64,000 nt of DNA from Flavobacterium sp. 245 (GCF_004362055.1 NZ_SNXB01000009.1:101698-165697); one strand, 5' to 3'; positions 16,325 through 24,602 are shown, counted from the first letter of the stretch. The notes: a model not told the origin generated them from the sequence alone. Numbers and translations: made by a program.

Positions 16325-17656
16325 TTAATAGGAGATATAATAAATTTTGAGTTGGATTTTGTTATTCAAATGTTTTTGATCCCCTAAAACAATTCTATTT
16401 ACTGTTTTAGAAATTCCCGGCAATGTCAAAATCAGAGATGACCTTGAATCAGCTTTTTTGAGCATTTCTTTCTGTAAAAAACTTCCAACAGGAATTGTGT
16501 ATCCAACGTTCTCATTAAATTCGTCACTTTTTTTATTCAAGATTCCGTAAACCGTAGTGCCGGCAGAATTTACAAGAGAAGCACTAATTCGGTTTAAATT
16601 ATCTCCCACATAAACCCGTAAAGAATCTGCTAATGGATACTTTTCAGAATAGGTATTGTTGACAGGTTTTAAAATCAAATCAGCACTAACAATAGCGCCA
16701 TTATCTGAAATATATTTAAGCTGTTTAATATTGGGAAAATCAATTCGGCAGGCGACACCTGTACCCGATTGAATAAAACCTTGCTGATTTGTAAATGAAC
16801 TGGATAATTTACTGCTCGAGATGGGCAAACTCTGAAGTATTGTTCCTGTTTTATCCAAAGAAATAGAATTAAACTGCTTTGTCGCATCTAAAACTGAAAA
16901 TTCCAATACATAAGGTGTTTCTTCAGTATCAGCCTGATATTTGGAATAATACATCCTGACTTTGCTAGTTGAAACATGAAAACCAATAACACTGGATGAA
17001 TTTGAGGTTGAAGGCACGAGAACAAGTCCTTTCAAATATTCTGAAAAACTGTCAAAATCTGTAATTTCTCTTTTCTTTAATTTTTGAAAAAGATCCGAAC
17101 CAAAAGCATCACTCATTTTTATTACAATAGAATCTTTTTCAAGTGGTCTGGGTTTGTATGAAATCGAGCCAATGCTTTCATCATTGTAAGCAAAGGAAGA
17201 ATTATTATACAAATTATCGTCACCAGTATTAGGTTTTATCCTTTGTGTCAGCCTATGTATATCAAATGTCTGCACTTTTGTGGTATCACCATAATAATAA
17301 TTATCATACTTTAAAATCATGGAAATGGAATCGAAAACAAAATTAACTGCCTCCGTATCTGAACCTCCTGTAATATTTAAAGTATATGAATCTGCTGCCA
17401 ATTGTAAATAACTGTTTGACTTAATTTTTCCAAAAATAGGATCGTCATAATTTCCAACTAAAATTCGGCTTTGATTTGAAGTCGCCAAAGAGTCAAAATT
17501 TATTGTAGCCATATCAACCGTCAGCGTATCAATCAATATCGCTTTATTGCTTACCGCCAAATAATCTGACCCAACAACAAATTCACCAGCATCAGTATCT
17601 GTACCGCACGAAAGCATCGTAACTGCAAAAAAGAACATCAATATAAACTTGTGCAT
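16325..17656 (-). CDS. DUF4270 family lipoprotein
   Basis: Frame open from 17674; the ATG at 17656 is preferred because it starts directly with a lipoprotein signal (MHKFILMFFFAVTMLSC, Cys17). The mature part starts GTDTDAGEFVVGSDYL, acidic enough to suggest surface export. It continues with SRILVGNYDDPIFG, a motif shared by DUF4270 proteins. The protein is 443 residues, mostly beta, with many Ser/Thr/Asn. Family function is unknown; it is confined to Bacteroidota. A perfect -7 box and a 15-bp palindrome lie just upstream. The downstream barrel gene starts 1 bp away. Confidence 0.8.
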   Translation of the reverse strand: MHKFILMFFFAVTMLSCGTDTDAGEFVVGSDYLAVSNKAILIDTLTVDMATINFDSLATSNQSRILVGNYDDPIFGKIKSNSYLQLAADSYTLNITGGSDTEAVNFVFDSISMILKYDNYYYGDTTKVQTFDIHRLTQRIKPNTGDDNLYNNSSFAYNDESIGSISYKPRPLEKDSIVIKMSDAFGSDLFQKLKKREITDFDSFSEYLKGLVLVPSTSNSSSVIGFHVSTSKVRMYYSKYQADTEETPYVLEFSVLDATKQFNSISLDKTGTILQSLPISSSKLSSSFTNQQGFIQSGTGVACRIDFPNIKQLKYISDNGAIVSADLILKPVNNTYSEKYPLADSLRVYVGDNLNRISASLVNSAGTTVYGILNKKSDEFNENVGYTIPVGSFLQKEMLKKADSRSSLILTLPGISKTVNRIVLGDQKHLNNKIQLKIYYISY

Positions 17657-17671
17657 AATATAATTTTTCGG

Positions 17672-17679
17672 CAAATATA
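17672..17679 (-). promoter_or_regulatory. Candidate -7 box of the DUF4270-barrel pair
   Basis: TATATTTG on the minus strand, a perfect TAnnTTTG match, 15 bp before the ATG at 17656. A dyad occupies the region directly upstream. Confidence 0.45.
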
Positions 17680-17683
17680 AATT

Positions 17684-17698
17684 GGTGCAATCTGCACC
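17684..17698. promoter_or_regulatory. Candidate operator palindrome upstream of DUF4270 gene
   Basis: GGTGCA and TGCACC separated by ATC form a perfect 6+6 dyad 4 bp upstream of the -7 box, in the spacer where a repressor would block polymerase. The factor is unknown. Confidence 0.4.
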
Positions 17699-17862
17699 GC
17701 ACTATAACATATACAGCCATGCGTTTTTACACTACAAACAGCAAAAACTCATCTATAATAGCTTTATACAATCAAAACTTTGTTTCAGCCTTAAAAAATG
17801 CGATTTAGTCTATCAAAAAACGCCATACATATATATTCTTTTTTTTTAAACCATCGGCCTCC

Positions 17863-17870
17863 TACTTTTG
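17863..17870 (+). promoter_or_regulatory. Candidate -7 box of the DUF6268-kelch module
   Basis: TACTTTTG, a perfect -7 match, 16 bp before the ATG at 17887. A T-run lies about 20 bp upstream, but no TTTG. Confidence 0.4.
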
Positions 17871-17886
17871 AACCAATAAATAAGTA

Positions 17887-18729
17887 ATGAGAATAAAGCT
17901 TTTAATATGTTCCGTTTTTACAATTTCATTTTATAATATGAAGGCTCAAGAAACTTTTTCGGCAAATGTGAATTTAAAAACAGAACCAACCGATAAAATT
18001 GATTTTAACGAAAGTAATGTTTCGGTGTTGTTCAATAAAAAGATAAACACCAAAAACCAGCTGACAAATACAACTGAATATTCAAAGTTGCATGTCAATT
18101 ATGAACTCGGCTCTTTTTCATCATCTGAAAATTTGGATCGATTTAATCAGTTTCTAAACAAAACAGATTATTTATTTCAAGCATCAGACAAAACAAAACT
18201 GCAATTTTCGCTTACACCAATGTTCAGTTTTCAGGAGAATTTAGATATTTCTGATTTTACTCTTTTAGGAAGTTTTGAAATTAATCAGCAATTGAATTCA
18301 AATACAAATATTACTGTTGGAGCTGCAAGATCTGCCGTTTTTGGAACTCCAAAATTTATTCCTCTTTTAGCAATAAACTATATACTCAGTGAAAAAAGTA
18401 CAATTTCAGTTGGATTTCCAGACTCAAAAATTTCTTATTCAAATAATATCCGAAATAAATTCAGTCTAACAAACAGCTTTAATGGGAGCTTTTACTATTT
18501 AGATCAAAAGTCCGACGCTAATTATAACGCATCAAAAATGAGTTTATCGCAAATGACATCGGCTTTTGAATATGAACGAAATGTAGATTCAAATTGGTTT
18601 TTGAATTTTAAAGCCGGCTATGATTTTAATAAAAAATACAAACTGACAGATTCTGACAATCACACTGTATACAATTTTAATACAGGCGACGGTGGCATCT
18701 TTAGCATTGGCATCAAATACAAACAATAA
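17887..18729 (+). CDS. DUF6268-like outer-membrane beta-barrel protein
   Basis: A 280-residue protein with signal peptide MRIKLLICSVFTISFYNMKAQ (about 21 residues) and then twelve or so amphipathic strands with turns of Asn/Asp/Lys, ending GIFSIGIKYK. This fits a 10-14 stranded outer-membrane barrel and resembles the DUF6268 family. It is first in a run of five co-directional genes: kelch lipoprotein (16 bp on), DUF4907 lipoprotein, sensor kinase, response regulator. The clustering suggests a shared surface function. The family label is from general resemblance, not a search. Confidence 0.65.
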   Translation: MRIKLLICSVFTISFYNMKAQETFSANVNLKTEPTDKIDFNESNVSVLFNKKINTKNQLTNTTEYSKLHVNYELGSFSSSENLDRFNQFLNKTDYLFQASDKTKLQFSLTPMFSFQENLDISDFTLLGSFEINQQLNSNTNITVGAARSAVFGTPKFIPLLAINYILSEKSTISVGFPDSKISYSNNIRNKFSLTNSFNGSFYYLDQKSDANYNASKMSLSQMTSAFEYERNVDSNWFLNFKAGYDFNKKYKLTDSDNHTVYNFNTGDGGIFSIGIKYKQ

Positions 18730-18745
18730 ATAAATTTTATACACT

Positions 18746-19753
18746 ATGAATAATTTGAAAAAAGGAATATTATTCGCTACTCTGTTTTCAGCTTTAATCT
18801 TTGCAGGCTGCAGTAATGATGATGACGACGATGATTTGATAGGAAACTGGATTAAAAAGTCGGCATTTGATGGTCCTGCTCGATCAAGCGCTACTAGTTT
18901 TGTGATTGGCGATTACGCTTATATAGCAACAGGTTACACTGGTGATGAATATTTAAAAGATTTGTGGGCTTATAATTCTAATGGAGATTACTGGGAACAA
19001 AAAGCTGATTTTACAGGTGCAGGAAGAAGTTCTGCCTCAAGTTTTTCCTTAAATGAAAAAGGATATGTTGGCCTTGGTTATGATGGAACTAATAAATTGA
19101 AAGATTTTTTTCAATATGACCCAACAAGCAATAGCTGGACTCAGAAAGCTGATTTTGCAGGAACTGGCCGTTATGGCGCCCTTGGATTTCAAGTTGGTGG
19201 GAAAGCTTATTTTGGAACTGGATATGACGGAAATTATCTGAAAGACTTTTATCAATACAATGACCAAACAAATGCCTGGACTTTAGTAAATGGCTTTAGT
19301 GGCAACAAAAGAAGAAATGCTACTGTTTTTACAATTGGTGATAAAGCTTATTTAGGAACTGGAATAAATAATGGTGTTTACCAAGAAGATTTTTGGGAAT
19401 TTGACCCATCAACAGATGTTTGGACAAGAAAACGTGATATTGACAAAGACACTGATGATGATTACACCTACAATGATGAATATGCTATCACTCGTTCCAA
19501 CGCTTCTAGTTTTAGTATGAATGGACTGGGTTATATTGTAGGCGGAGAAAGTGTAAAAACAGTTTGGGAATACAATCCATCAACCGATCTTTGGACAGAG
19601 AGAACTCCAATGGAAGGTGCAACAAGAACAGATGCCGTAGGTTTTGCCATTAACAACCGTGGGTTTTATATGTTAGGAAGAGTTGGTTCAACTTATTTTG
19701 ATGATGCATGGGAATTTAAACCTCTTGACGAACAAAACGACGATGATAATTAA
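18746..19753 (+). CDS. Kelch-repeat surface lipoprotein
   Basis: Lipoprotein signal MNNLKKGILFATLFSALIFAGC (Cys22) followed at once by SNDDDDDD, the acidic tract that serves in Bacteroidota as a signal to flip lipoproteins to the cell surface. The remaining 310 residues form six kelch-like blades of about 47-60 residues, each with a YxGTGY- or GLGY-like strand and a closing WEYNPSTDLWT-type motif. They should close into a six-bladed beta propeller. Such propellers bind proteins or sugars. The fifth blade has an acidic insert (DKDTDDDYTYNDEY). It overlaps the DUF4907 gene by 11 bp, which implies coupling. Confidence 0.85.
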   Translation: MNNLKKGILFATLFSALIFAGCSNDDDDDDLIGNWIKKSAFDGPARSSATSFVIGDYAYIATGYTGDEYLKDLWAYNSNGDYWEQKADFTGAGRSSASSFSLNEKGYVGLGYDGTNKLKDFFQYDPTSNSWTQKADFAGTGRYGALGFQVGGKAYFGTGYDGNYLKDFYQYNDQTNAWTLVNGFSGNKRRNATVFTIGDKAYLGTGINNGVYQEDFWEFDPSTDVWTRKRDIDKDTDDDYTYNDEYAITRSNASSFSMNGLGYIVGGESVKTVWEYNPSTDLWTERTPMEGATRTDAVGFAINNRGFYMLGRVGSTYFDDAWEFKPLDEQNDDDN

Positions 19754-20075
19754 TACAAAAAAGCAATTCTTCTGGAGTAAAATCCAGAAGAATTTATTGT
19801 TTATTTTACTTGTTTTACAATTTACTGCCTGTGCAAAAAATGAAACATTCAAAATCGATTCTTTTAAAACAAAAACAGGCTGGGGATATACTATTTCAAG
19901 CAAAAATAAAATTTTAATAAAACAATCAATCATTCCGGTGATAAGCACTGCGAAGAGTTTTTCTACAGAAGAAGAAGCTTTAAAAACAGCAAAATTGGTT
20001 GTTAGCAAACTAGACAGAAATATGTCGCCAACTTTAACGAAAAATGATTTAATTTTATTAAAAATAAAATTCTAA
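19743..20075 (+). CDS. DUF4907 domain lipoprotein
   Basis: The frame is open from 19683, but the ATG at 19743, which overlaps the end of the kelch gene by 11 bp, gives a 110-residue protein with a plausible lipoprotein signal (FILLVLQFTAC). The mature part has GWGYTISSKNKILIKQ, IIPVISTAKSFSTEEEAL and KTAKLVVSKL, the three conserved blocks of DUF4907. Function of the family is not known. Its stop abuts the start of the histidine kinase gene (20076), so kelch, DUF4907 and kinase are probably made from one message, and it may be a sensor accessory. Confidence 0.8.
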   Translation: MIINTKKQFFWSKIQKNLLFILLVLQFTACAKNETFKIDSFKTKTGWGYTISSKNKILIKQSIIPVISTAKSFSTEEEALKTAKLVVSKLDRNMSPTLTKNDLILLKIKF

Positions 20076-21182
20076 ATGAAGATAGACGCCATTAAAAATA
20101 CTAGTTCAAACAAAATTCTATTTCATTGTATCATATGGATTTTCTTTATATTGACTTCTTTAATTCAATTTTACGAAAGCCCTTTTAAAATCAATAATGA
20201 TTTTTATGCGCAATGGGTTACTGGAATTATATTGTTTTATCTTAACTATTTTTACTTGGTTCCGGTTTTGCTTTTAGAAAAAAAGTATTTGATTTATTTT
20301 GTTTTTGCTCTAGTTATTATTGTTGTGTTCATGGTCATCCGAACGCATTATTTCATCCCGGATTTTAGACATTTAAGACCCGAAAACATGCGTCCGGCCA
20401 GAATGATGCCGGATCCTAAATTTTTTCCGAAAGGCGCGCATTTTAGAACCGAAATAAGACAACCCTTCTTTTTTAAAATTGCTCCTTCTTTTTTCTACAT
20501 TTTAATACTTACAATAAGTGCAATTATTAGAACATTAACTGAATTTTATAATAATCAGCAAAATAAATTAATTGCCGAAACACATAGAACAAATACCGAA
20601 TTGATTTATTTACGCAAGCAGACTAATCCGCATTTTTTATTCAATTCTTTGAACAGTATTTATTCATTGGCACACAAGAAATCTGATTTGGTCCCTGATG
20701 CCATCGTGACATTATCTGAACTCATGCGGTATATGCTGTATGAAACAGATAATAAAACGGTGGCTTTAGAAAAAGAAATCAATTATATTCAGAATTATAT
20801 TGAACTGCAAAAACTCAGACTTAACAATATTGAAGACATTGTCATCAATGTTCATGGCGACACAAAAAACAAATTTATAGAGCCATTGCTTTTAATTTCG
20901 TTTGTTGAAAATGCTTTTAAATATGGAACCGATTATAAAGGTGCCGCACATGTTAAAATCAAAATTTTCATTCATGAAAACAGTCTTGACTTTTGGATAG
21001 AAAATACAATTGAAAATTATGTAAAAGATCCAGAAAACTCAGGAATTGGCTTAGTAAATATTCAAAACCGACTTGATTTGCTTTATCCAAATGCGCATCA
21101 GCTGTCGATTACACAGGACAATCAATATTATAGAGTTCATCTGAATTTAAATTTAGATGAAATCCAAACCGCTATAAATTAA
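20076..21182 (+). CDS. Sensor histidine kinase, LytS/YehU type
   Basis: A 368-residue inner-membrane kinase. Four hydrophobic segments (about 14-32, 47-67, 72-89 and 132-155) surround a roughly 40-residue extracytoplasmic loop rich in Arg, Pro and Met (about 90-130, RPENMRPARMMPDP). After a helical linker comes the His_kinase box RKQTNPHFLFNSLNS with His186. The C-terminal ATPase has VENAFKYG and GIGLVNIQNRLDLLYP. The partner regulator follows 134 bp downstream. The Met/Arg-rich loop is unusual and could be the ligand-sensing part; that is inference. Confidence 0.92.
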   Translation: MKIDAIKNTSSNKILFHCIIWIFFILTSLIQFYESPFKINNDFYAQWVTGIILFYLNYFYLVPVLLLEKKYLIYFVFALVIIVVFMVIRTHYFIPDFRHLRPENMRPARMMPDPKFFPKGAHFRTEIRQPFFFKIAPSFFYILILTISAIIRTLTEFYNNQQNKLIAETHRTNTELIYLRKQTNPHFLFNSLNSIYSLAHKKSDLVPDAIVTLSELMRYMLYETDNKTVALEKEINYIQNYIELQKLRLNNIEDIVINVHGDTKNKFIEPLLLISFVENAFKYGTDYKGAAHVKIKIFIHENSLDFWIENTIENYVKDPENSGIGLVNIQNRLDLLYPNAHQLSITQDNQYYRVHLNLNLDEIQTAIN

Positions 21183-21214
21183 TTCGTATTACATCTAAAC
21201 GTTAAGAGATAATT

Positions 21215-21236
21215 ATAAAATAAACGCTTATTTTAT
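21215..21236. promoter_or_regulatory. AT-rich perfect palindrome between kinase and regulator
   Basis: ATAAAATAA and TTATTTTAT with a 4-base ACGC centre. No T-run follows, so an operator or weak mRNA hairpin is more likely than a terminator. Confidence 0.4.
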
Positions 21237-21239
21237 GAT

Positions 21240-21308
21240 AATTTTAAAACTTAATTGACTGATTTAAAAGTACTTTTGAGCGCCAAAACAAAATTTTAAA
21301 ACTTAATT
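21240..21308. repeat. 17-bp direct repeat flanking the regulator promoter
   Basis: AATTTTAAAACTTAATT occurs exactly at 21240-21256 and 21292-21308, 52 bp apart. The second copy ends 8 bp before the regulator ATG, and a -7 box lies between the copies. Confidence 0.6.
21271..21278 (+). promoter_or_regulatory. Candidate -7 box of the LytTR regulator
   Basis: TACTTTTG, a perfect -7 match, 38 bp before the ATG at 21317 and between the two 17-bp direct repeats. Confidence 0.4.
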
Positions 21309-21316
21309 TCCAGCAG

Positions 21317-22033
21317 ATGAAATGTGTAATTATTGATGATGAACCTTTAGCAGTTGAATTATTAGAAGATTTTGTCAAAAAAGTAGATTCACTTGAACTG
21401 GTGAATACTTTCAATAATGCTATTGATGCCGTATCTTTTATCAACCAAAATAATGTTGATTTGATTTTTCTAGATATTCAGATGCCACATTTTTCTGGAA
21501 TTGACTTTTTAAATACAATTGAAAAAAAGCCTTTGGTTATTTTTACAACTGCTTATTCTGATTATGCTGTCGAAGGATTTAATCTTGGCGCAGTTGATTA
21601 TTTAGTAAAACCAATTCCGTTTCATCGCTTTTTAAAATCGGTTGTAAGAGCACAGCAAATTGTAAATCCGGCAACGGCTATTCAAGCGATTTCCGAAAAT
21701 ACCGCAACTCCAGAATTAGAACAGGATTTTATGTTTGTAAGAGCTGAATATGAAAATGTAAAAATGAATTTTTCAGATATATTATTTATCGAAGGTTTGA
21801 AAGATTATGTAAAAATATATACCACTGACAATAAGTTTACGCTCACTTTAATAAGCTTGATAAAACTGGAAAACTTGCTTTCTAGCAAAGGTTTTTCACG
21901 AATTCACAGATCTTACATTATTAATATAAAACATGTCAAATCGATTCAGAAAAATAAAGTTTTGATTAGTGACAAACGAATTCCAATCAGCGAAAGTTAC
22001 AAGACTGCTTTTTTTGAAAAGATTAATTTGTAG
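21317..22033 (+). CDS. LytTR-family response regulator
   Basis: A 238-residue DNA-binding regulator. The receiver domain (1-120) has the acidic pair in IIDDEP (Asp7/Asp8), the phospho-acceptor Asp53 in LIFLDIQMP, and a late lysine in DYLVKPIPF. The LytTR domain (about 135-235) has ILFIEGLKDYVKIYT and FSRIHRSYIINIKHV. It is the cognate partner of the upstream LytS-type kinase. It ends 11 bp from the stop of the converging carbonic-anhydrase gene. Its own promoter is separate from the kinase gene and carries direct repeats that may be autoregulatory sites. Confidence 0.94.
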   Translation: MKCVIIDDEPLAVELLEDFVKKVDSLELVNTFNNAIDAVSFINQNNVDLIFLDIQMPHFSGIDFLNTIEKKPLVIFTTAYSDYAVEGFNLGAVDYLVKPIPFHRFLKSVVRAQQIVNPATAIQAISENTATPELEQDFMFVRAEYENVKMNFSDILFIEGLKDYVKIYTTDNKFTLTLISLIKLENLLSSKGFSRIHRSYIINIKHVKSIQKNKVLISDKRIPISESYKTAFFEKINL

Positions 22034-22044
22034 TTCGTTTTAAG

Positions 22045-22563
22045 TTATTCTTCGTTTTTAAACCAACTCGAATACATCACGTAATTGTTCGAAATACGCT
22101 CAATTTCACCAGCAAAGTCAGATTGATCAATATCTTTCACTTTTTTGGCCGGTACGCCTGCATAAATGCTTCCTGATTTAACAACTGTATTTTGCGTTAT
22201 AACTGCTCCGGCAGCAATAATTGCATTACTCTCGATTACGCAGTTATCCATAACAATTGCGCCCATTCCTATCAAAACATTATCATGAACCGTACAACCA
22301 TGCACAATTGCATTATGCCCTATTGACACATTATTTCCAATAATAGTTGGGTGTTTTTGATAGGTACAATGAATAATTGCGCCATCCTGAATGTTTACTT
22401 TATTACCAATTTTAATAAAATGAACATCACCGCGAATAACCGCATTGAACCAAACACTGCAGGAATGTCCAAATGAAACATCTCCAACAATTGTCGCATT
22501 TTCGGCAACATAACAATCCTCTGGAATCAAAGGTGATTTTCCGTTTACAGACTTGATTAACAT
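22045..22563 (-). CDS. Gamma-carbonic-anhydrase family protein
   Basis: A 172-residue left-handed beta-helix protein with hexapeptide repeats through the whole chain (for example ENATIVGDVSFG, NNVSIGHNAIVHGC). The metal-binding histidines expected for the family are His65 (IIHC), His83 (IGH) and His88 (VHGC). Members are trimers with metal sites between subunits; some hydrate CO2, and many (YrdA-like) have no proven activity. It lies 6 bp after an orphan PorP/SprF gene, in the same operon, though the functions look unrelated. Confidence 0.9.
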   Translation of the reverse strand: MLIKSVNGKSPLIPEDCYVAENATIVGDVSFGHSCSVWFNAVIRGDVHFIKIGNKVNIQDGAIIHCTYQKHPTIIGNNVSIGHNAIVHGCTVHDNVLIGMGAIVMDNCVIESNAIIAAGAVITQNTVVKSGSIYAGVPAKKVKDIDQSDFAGEIERISNNYVMYSSWFKNEE

Positions 22564-22569
22564 AGTAAT

Positions 22570-23559
22570 TTAATTAATAGCAGGACAATTACAATCGTAA
22601 CGTTCTTTTTTACAAAATAAATTGATTCCAAGAGTAATTTGGTGATAAGCTCCAGTATCAAATTTTACATCGCCCATAACTTGTGTGTACGTATAAGCAA
22701 ACATAAAATTGTTATAGTTAATTCCAATTATTGGCGTAAAAAATTGTAATTTTTGCGCCTGTACACCGCTTCCTGTGCTGTATTGTGCTCCATCGAAACT
22801 TCTTCTATATGATAACGCTGCCCATAAACTTCCAAACTCCATGTTTTTGTAGCCTTTCATATTTAAATCGATCGTTTTTTCTTTTGTCTGATCAAAAACT
22901 TGAAGCAATACAGATGGTTCCCAAGTAAAATTTCCATTTTTTCCAAAAACATATCCGGCACTAAGCAAAAACTTTCTCAAATTGTCGCTTTCATAATCGG
23001 TATACAACTCTCTTCTAGTTTCAAGAAGTCCTTGAACAGTAGCATGCGCATAAAAATTTAAATAATTATATGAAGCTCCAACATCAACATTAAAATAAGA
23101 ATCTTTTTGAATAGACCCAAAAACAATTGGATCAAAAGTTCCTCCAAATTTTGTTTCATCTAACTGACTCTGAATAACGCCTCCGCTGATACCAAATGAA
23201 AGTTGATTCAAATCAAGTTCATCTCTCGAAAACATAATATGGTGGGCATACGTAAGCTTTAATCCTTTTTGAGAATGGTATCCGTTTTTATCATTAAAAA
23301 CAATTATTCCGGCACCAGAGCGCTCGCCTATTCTTCCGTTAAAACTTAAAGTTCCAAGTGAAGGCGCGTCATCTTGACCAAACCATTGTTTTCTTGCTGT
23401 TAATCTTACTTTTGCACAATTTGCTGCACCGGCCATTGATGGATGAATCAAATAAAGGTTATCCGACAAATAATCTGAGTAAACAGGAATTCCTTCTTGC
23501 GAATAGGAATAAAAAGATGTAACCAAAAAAATGAATAAAACCTTGATTCTAAATTCCAT
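22570..23559 (-). CDS. PorP/SprF family type IX secretion membrane protein (orphan)
   Basis: A 329-residue outer-membrane protein with signal peptide MEFRIKVLFIFLVTSFYSYSQ. The family hallmark follows: YSDYLSDNLYLIHPSMAGA, then VRLTARKQWFGQDDAPS. The rest is barrel strands. PorP/SprF proteins help attach or export large T9SS type B cargo. They are usually encoded beside a giant adhesin, but here no adhesin is adjacent. The C-terminus has an unusual CNCPAIN tail after a Cys-containing strand. It shares a transcript with the gamma-carbonic anhydrase. Confidence 0.9.
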   Translation of the reverse strand: MEFRIKVLFIFLVTSFYSYSQEGIPVYSDYLSDNLYLIHPSMAGAANCAKVRLTARKQWFGQDDAPSLGTLSFNGRIGERSGAGIIVFNDKNGYHSQKGLKLTYAHHIMFSRDELDLNQLSFGISGGVIQSQLDETKFGGTFDPIVFGSIQKDSYFNVDVGASYNYLNFYAHATVQGLLETRRELYTDYESDNLRKFLLSAGYVFGKNGNFTWEPSVLLQVFDQTKEKTIDLNMKGYKNMEFGSLWAALSYRRSFDGAQYSTGSGVQAQKLQFFTPIIGINYNNFMFAYTYTQVMGDVKFDTGAYHQITLGINLFCKKERYDCNCPAIN

Positions 23560-23677
23560 AAAGGCAAATTTGTTTAAAGAAATTTTTGACTCTGATAATT
23601 TAATACGATTTATTTGAAAAGAGTCTTAATTATTTTATTAAAAAACCAAATATAAGTATTAGTAGAAAATAACTTTA

Positions 23678-23685
23678 CTAAATTT
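23678..23685 (+). promoter_or_regulatory. Candidate -7 box of the Nfu gene
   Basis: TAAATTTG, perfect -7 match, 11-17 bp before the two possible ATGs. No -33 TTTG is recognisable. Confidence 0.4.
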
Positions 23686-23696
23686 GCAAAAAATAT

Positions 23697-24602
23697 ATGA
23701 CCATGACAAAAATCACTATAAAAGAAACACAAAATCCCGCGATTTTAAAGTTTGAATTCGAAGATTTCATTACAAAAAATCAAAACTTCGAATTCAAAAA
23801 TATTGATGAGGCACAAGCATCACCACTTGCACAACAACTATTTTATCTTCCGTTTGTAAAAACCGTTTATATTTCAGGGAATTTTATCGCTATTGAACGA
23901 TTCAGTATTGTTGATTGGGATGATGTAAAAGAAGCTGTTGCAGAGCAAATAGAAGCTTTTGTTGACAAAGGCGGTGTTATTGTAACTATCGACGAAAACA
24001 AGCCAAAAAAACAGCCTATTACGGTTTATGGAGAAACAACTCCAAATCCTGCAGCCTTAAAATTTGTCGTGAGCAGAATGCTGACACGCAATGCTGTTGA
24101 ATATAAAAACATTGACCAAACAGCTTCTTCTCCACTTGCGCAGGAATTATTTAAATTTCCTTACGTAAAAGAAGTTTTTATTGATGAAAATTATATTTCA
24201 GTAACGAAATATGAAATCAACAATTGGGATGAAATTACGTTAGAATTAAGAACATTTATTAAACAATTTATCGAAAATGGCGGAACTGTTTTAGATGAAA
24301 GTTTAATTGAAACTAAAACCAAAAATGATGTCGCAAAAGATGAAGCGTTCGACAAATTAGACGTTACTTCTCAGCAAATCATCAATATCTTGGAAGAATA
24401 CGTAAAACCAGCAGTTGCTGCAGACGGTGGAAATATTGCTTTTGATTCTTATAACGAAGACAACAAAACTGTAAAAGTAATTTTGCAAGGTGCCTGCAGC
24501 GGTTGCCCGTCATCTACTTTTACTTTAAAAAGCGGTATCGAAAATATGCTGAAAAGCATGCTGAATGATGAAGCAATTACAGTTGAGGCTTTGAATGCTT
24601 AA
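23697..24602 (+). CDS. NifU-family Fe-S scaffold with two Nfu_N domains
   Basis: A 301-residue cytoplasmic Fe-S cluster carrier. Two tandem, related Nfu N-terminal domains precede the scaffold: residues about 7-95 (TQNPAILKFEFEDFI, SPLAQQLFYLPFVKTVYISG) and 110-195 (TPNPAALKFVVSRML, SPLAQELFKFPYVKEVFIDE). The C-terminal NifU domain (about 223-300) carries the cluster-binding GACSGCPSS with Cys267 and Cys270. Most Nfu proteins have one N-terminal domain, so this is an internal duplication. Either ATG of MTMTK could be the start. A strong terminator follows. Confidence 0.94.
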   Translation: MTMTKITIKETQNPAILKFEFEDFITKNQNFEFKNIDEAQASPLAQQLFYLPFVKTVYISGNFIAIERFSIVDWDDVKEAVAEQIEAFVDKGGVIVTIDENKPKKQPITVYGETTPNPAALKFVVSRMLTRNAVEYKNIDQTASSPLAQELFKFPYVKEVFIDENYISVTKYEINNWDEITLELRTFIKQFIENGGTVLDESLIETKTKNDVAKDEAFDKLDVTSQQIINILEEYVKPAVAADGGNIAFDSYNEDNKTVKVILQGACSGCPSSTFTLKSGIENMLKSMLNDEAITVEALNA

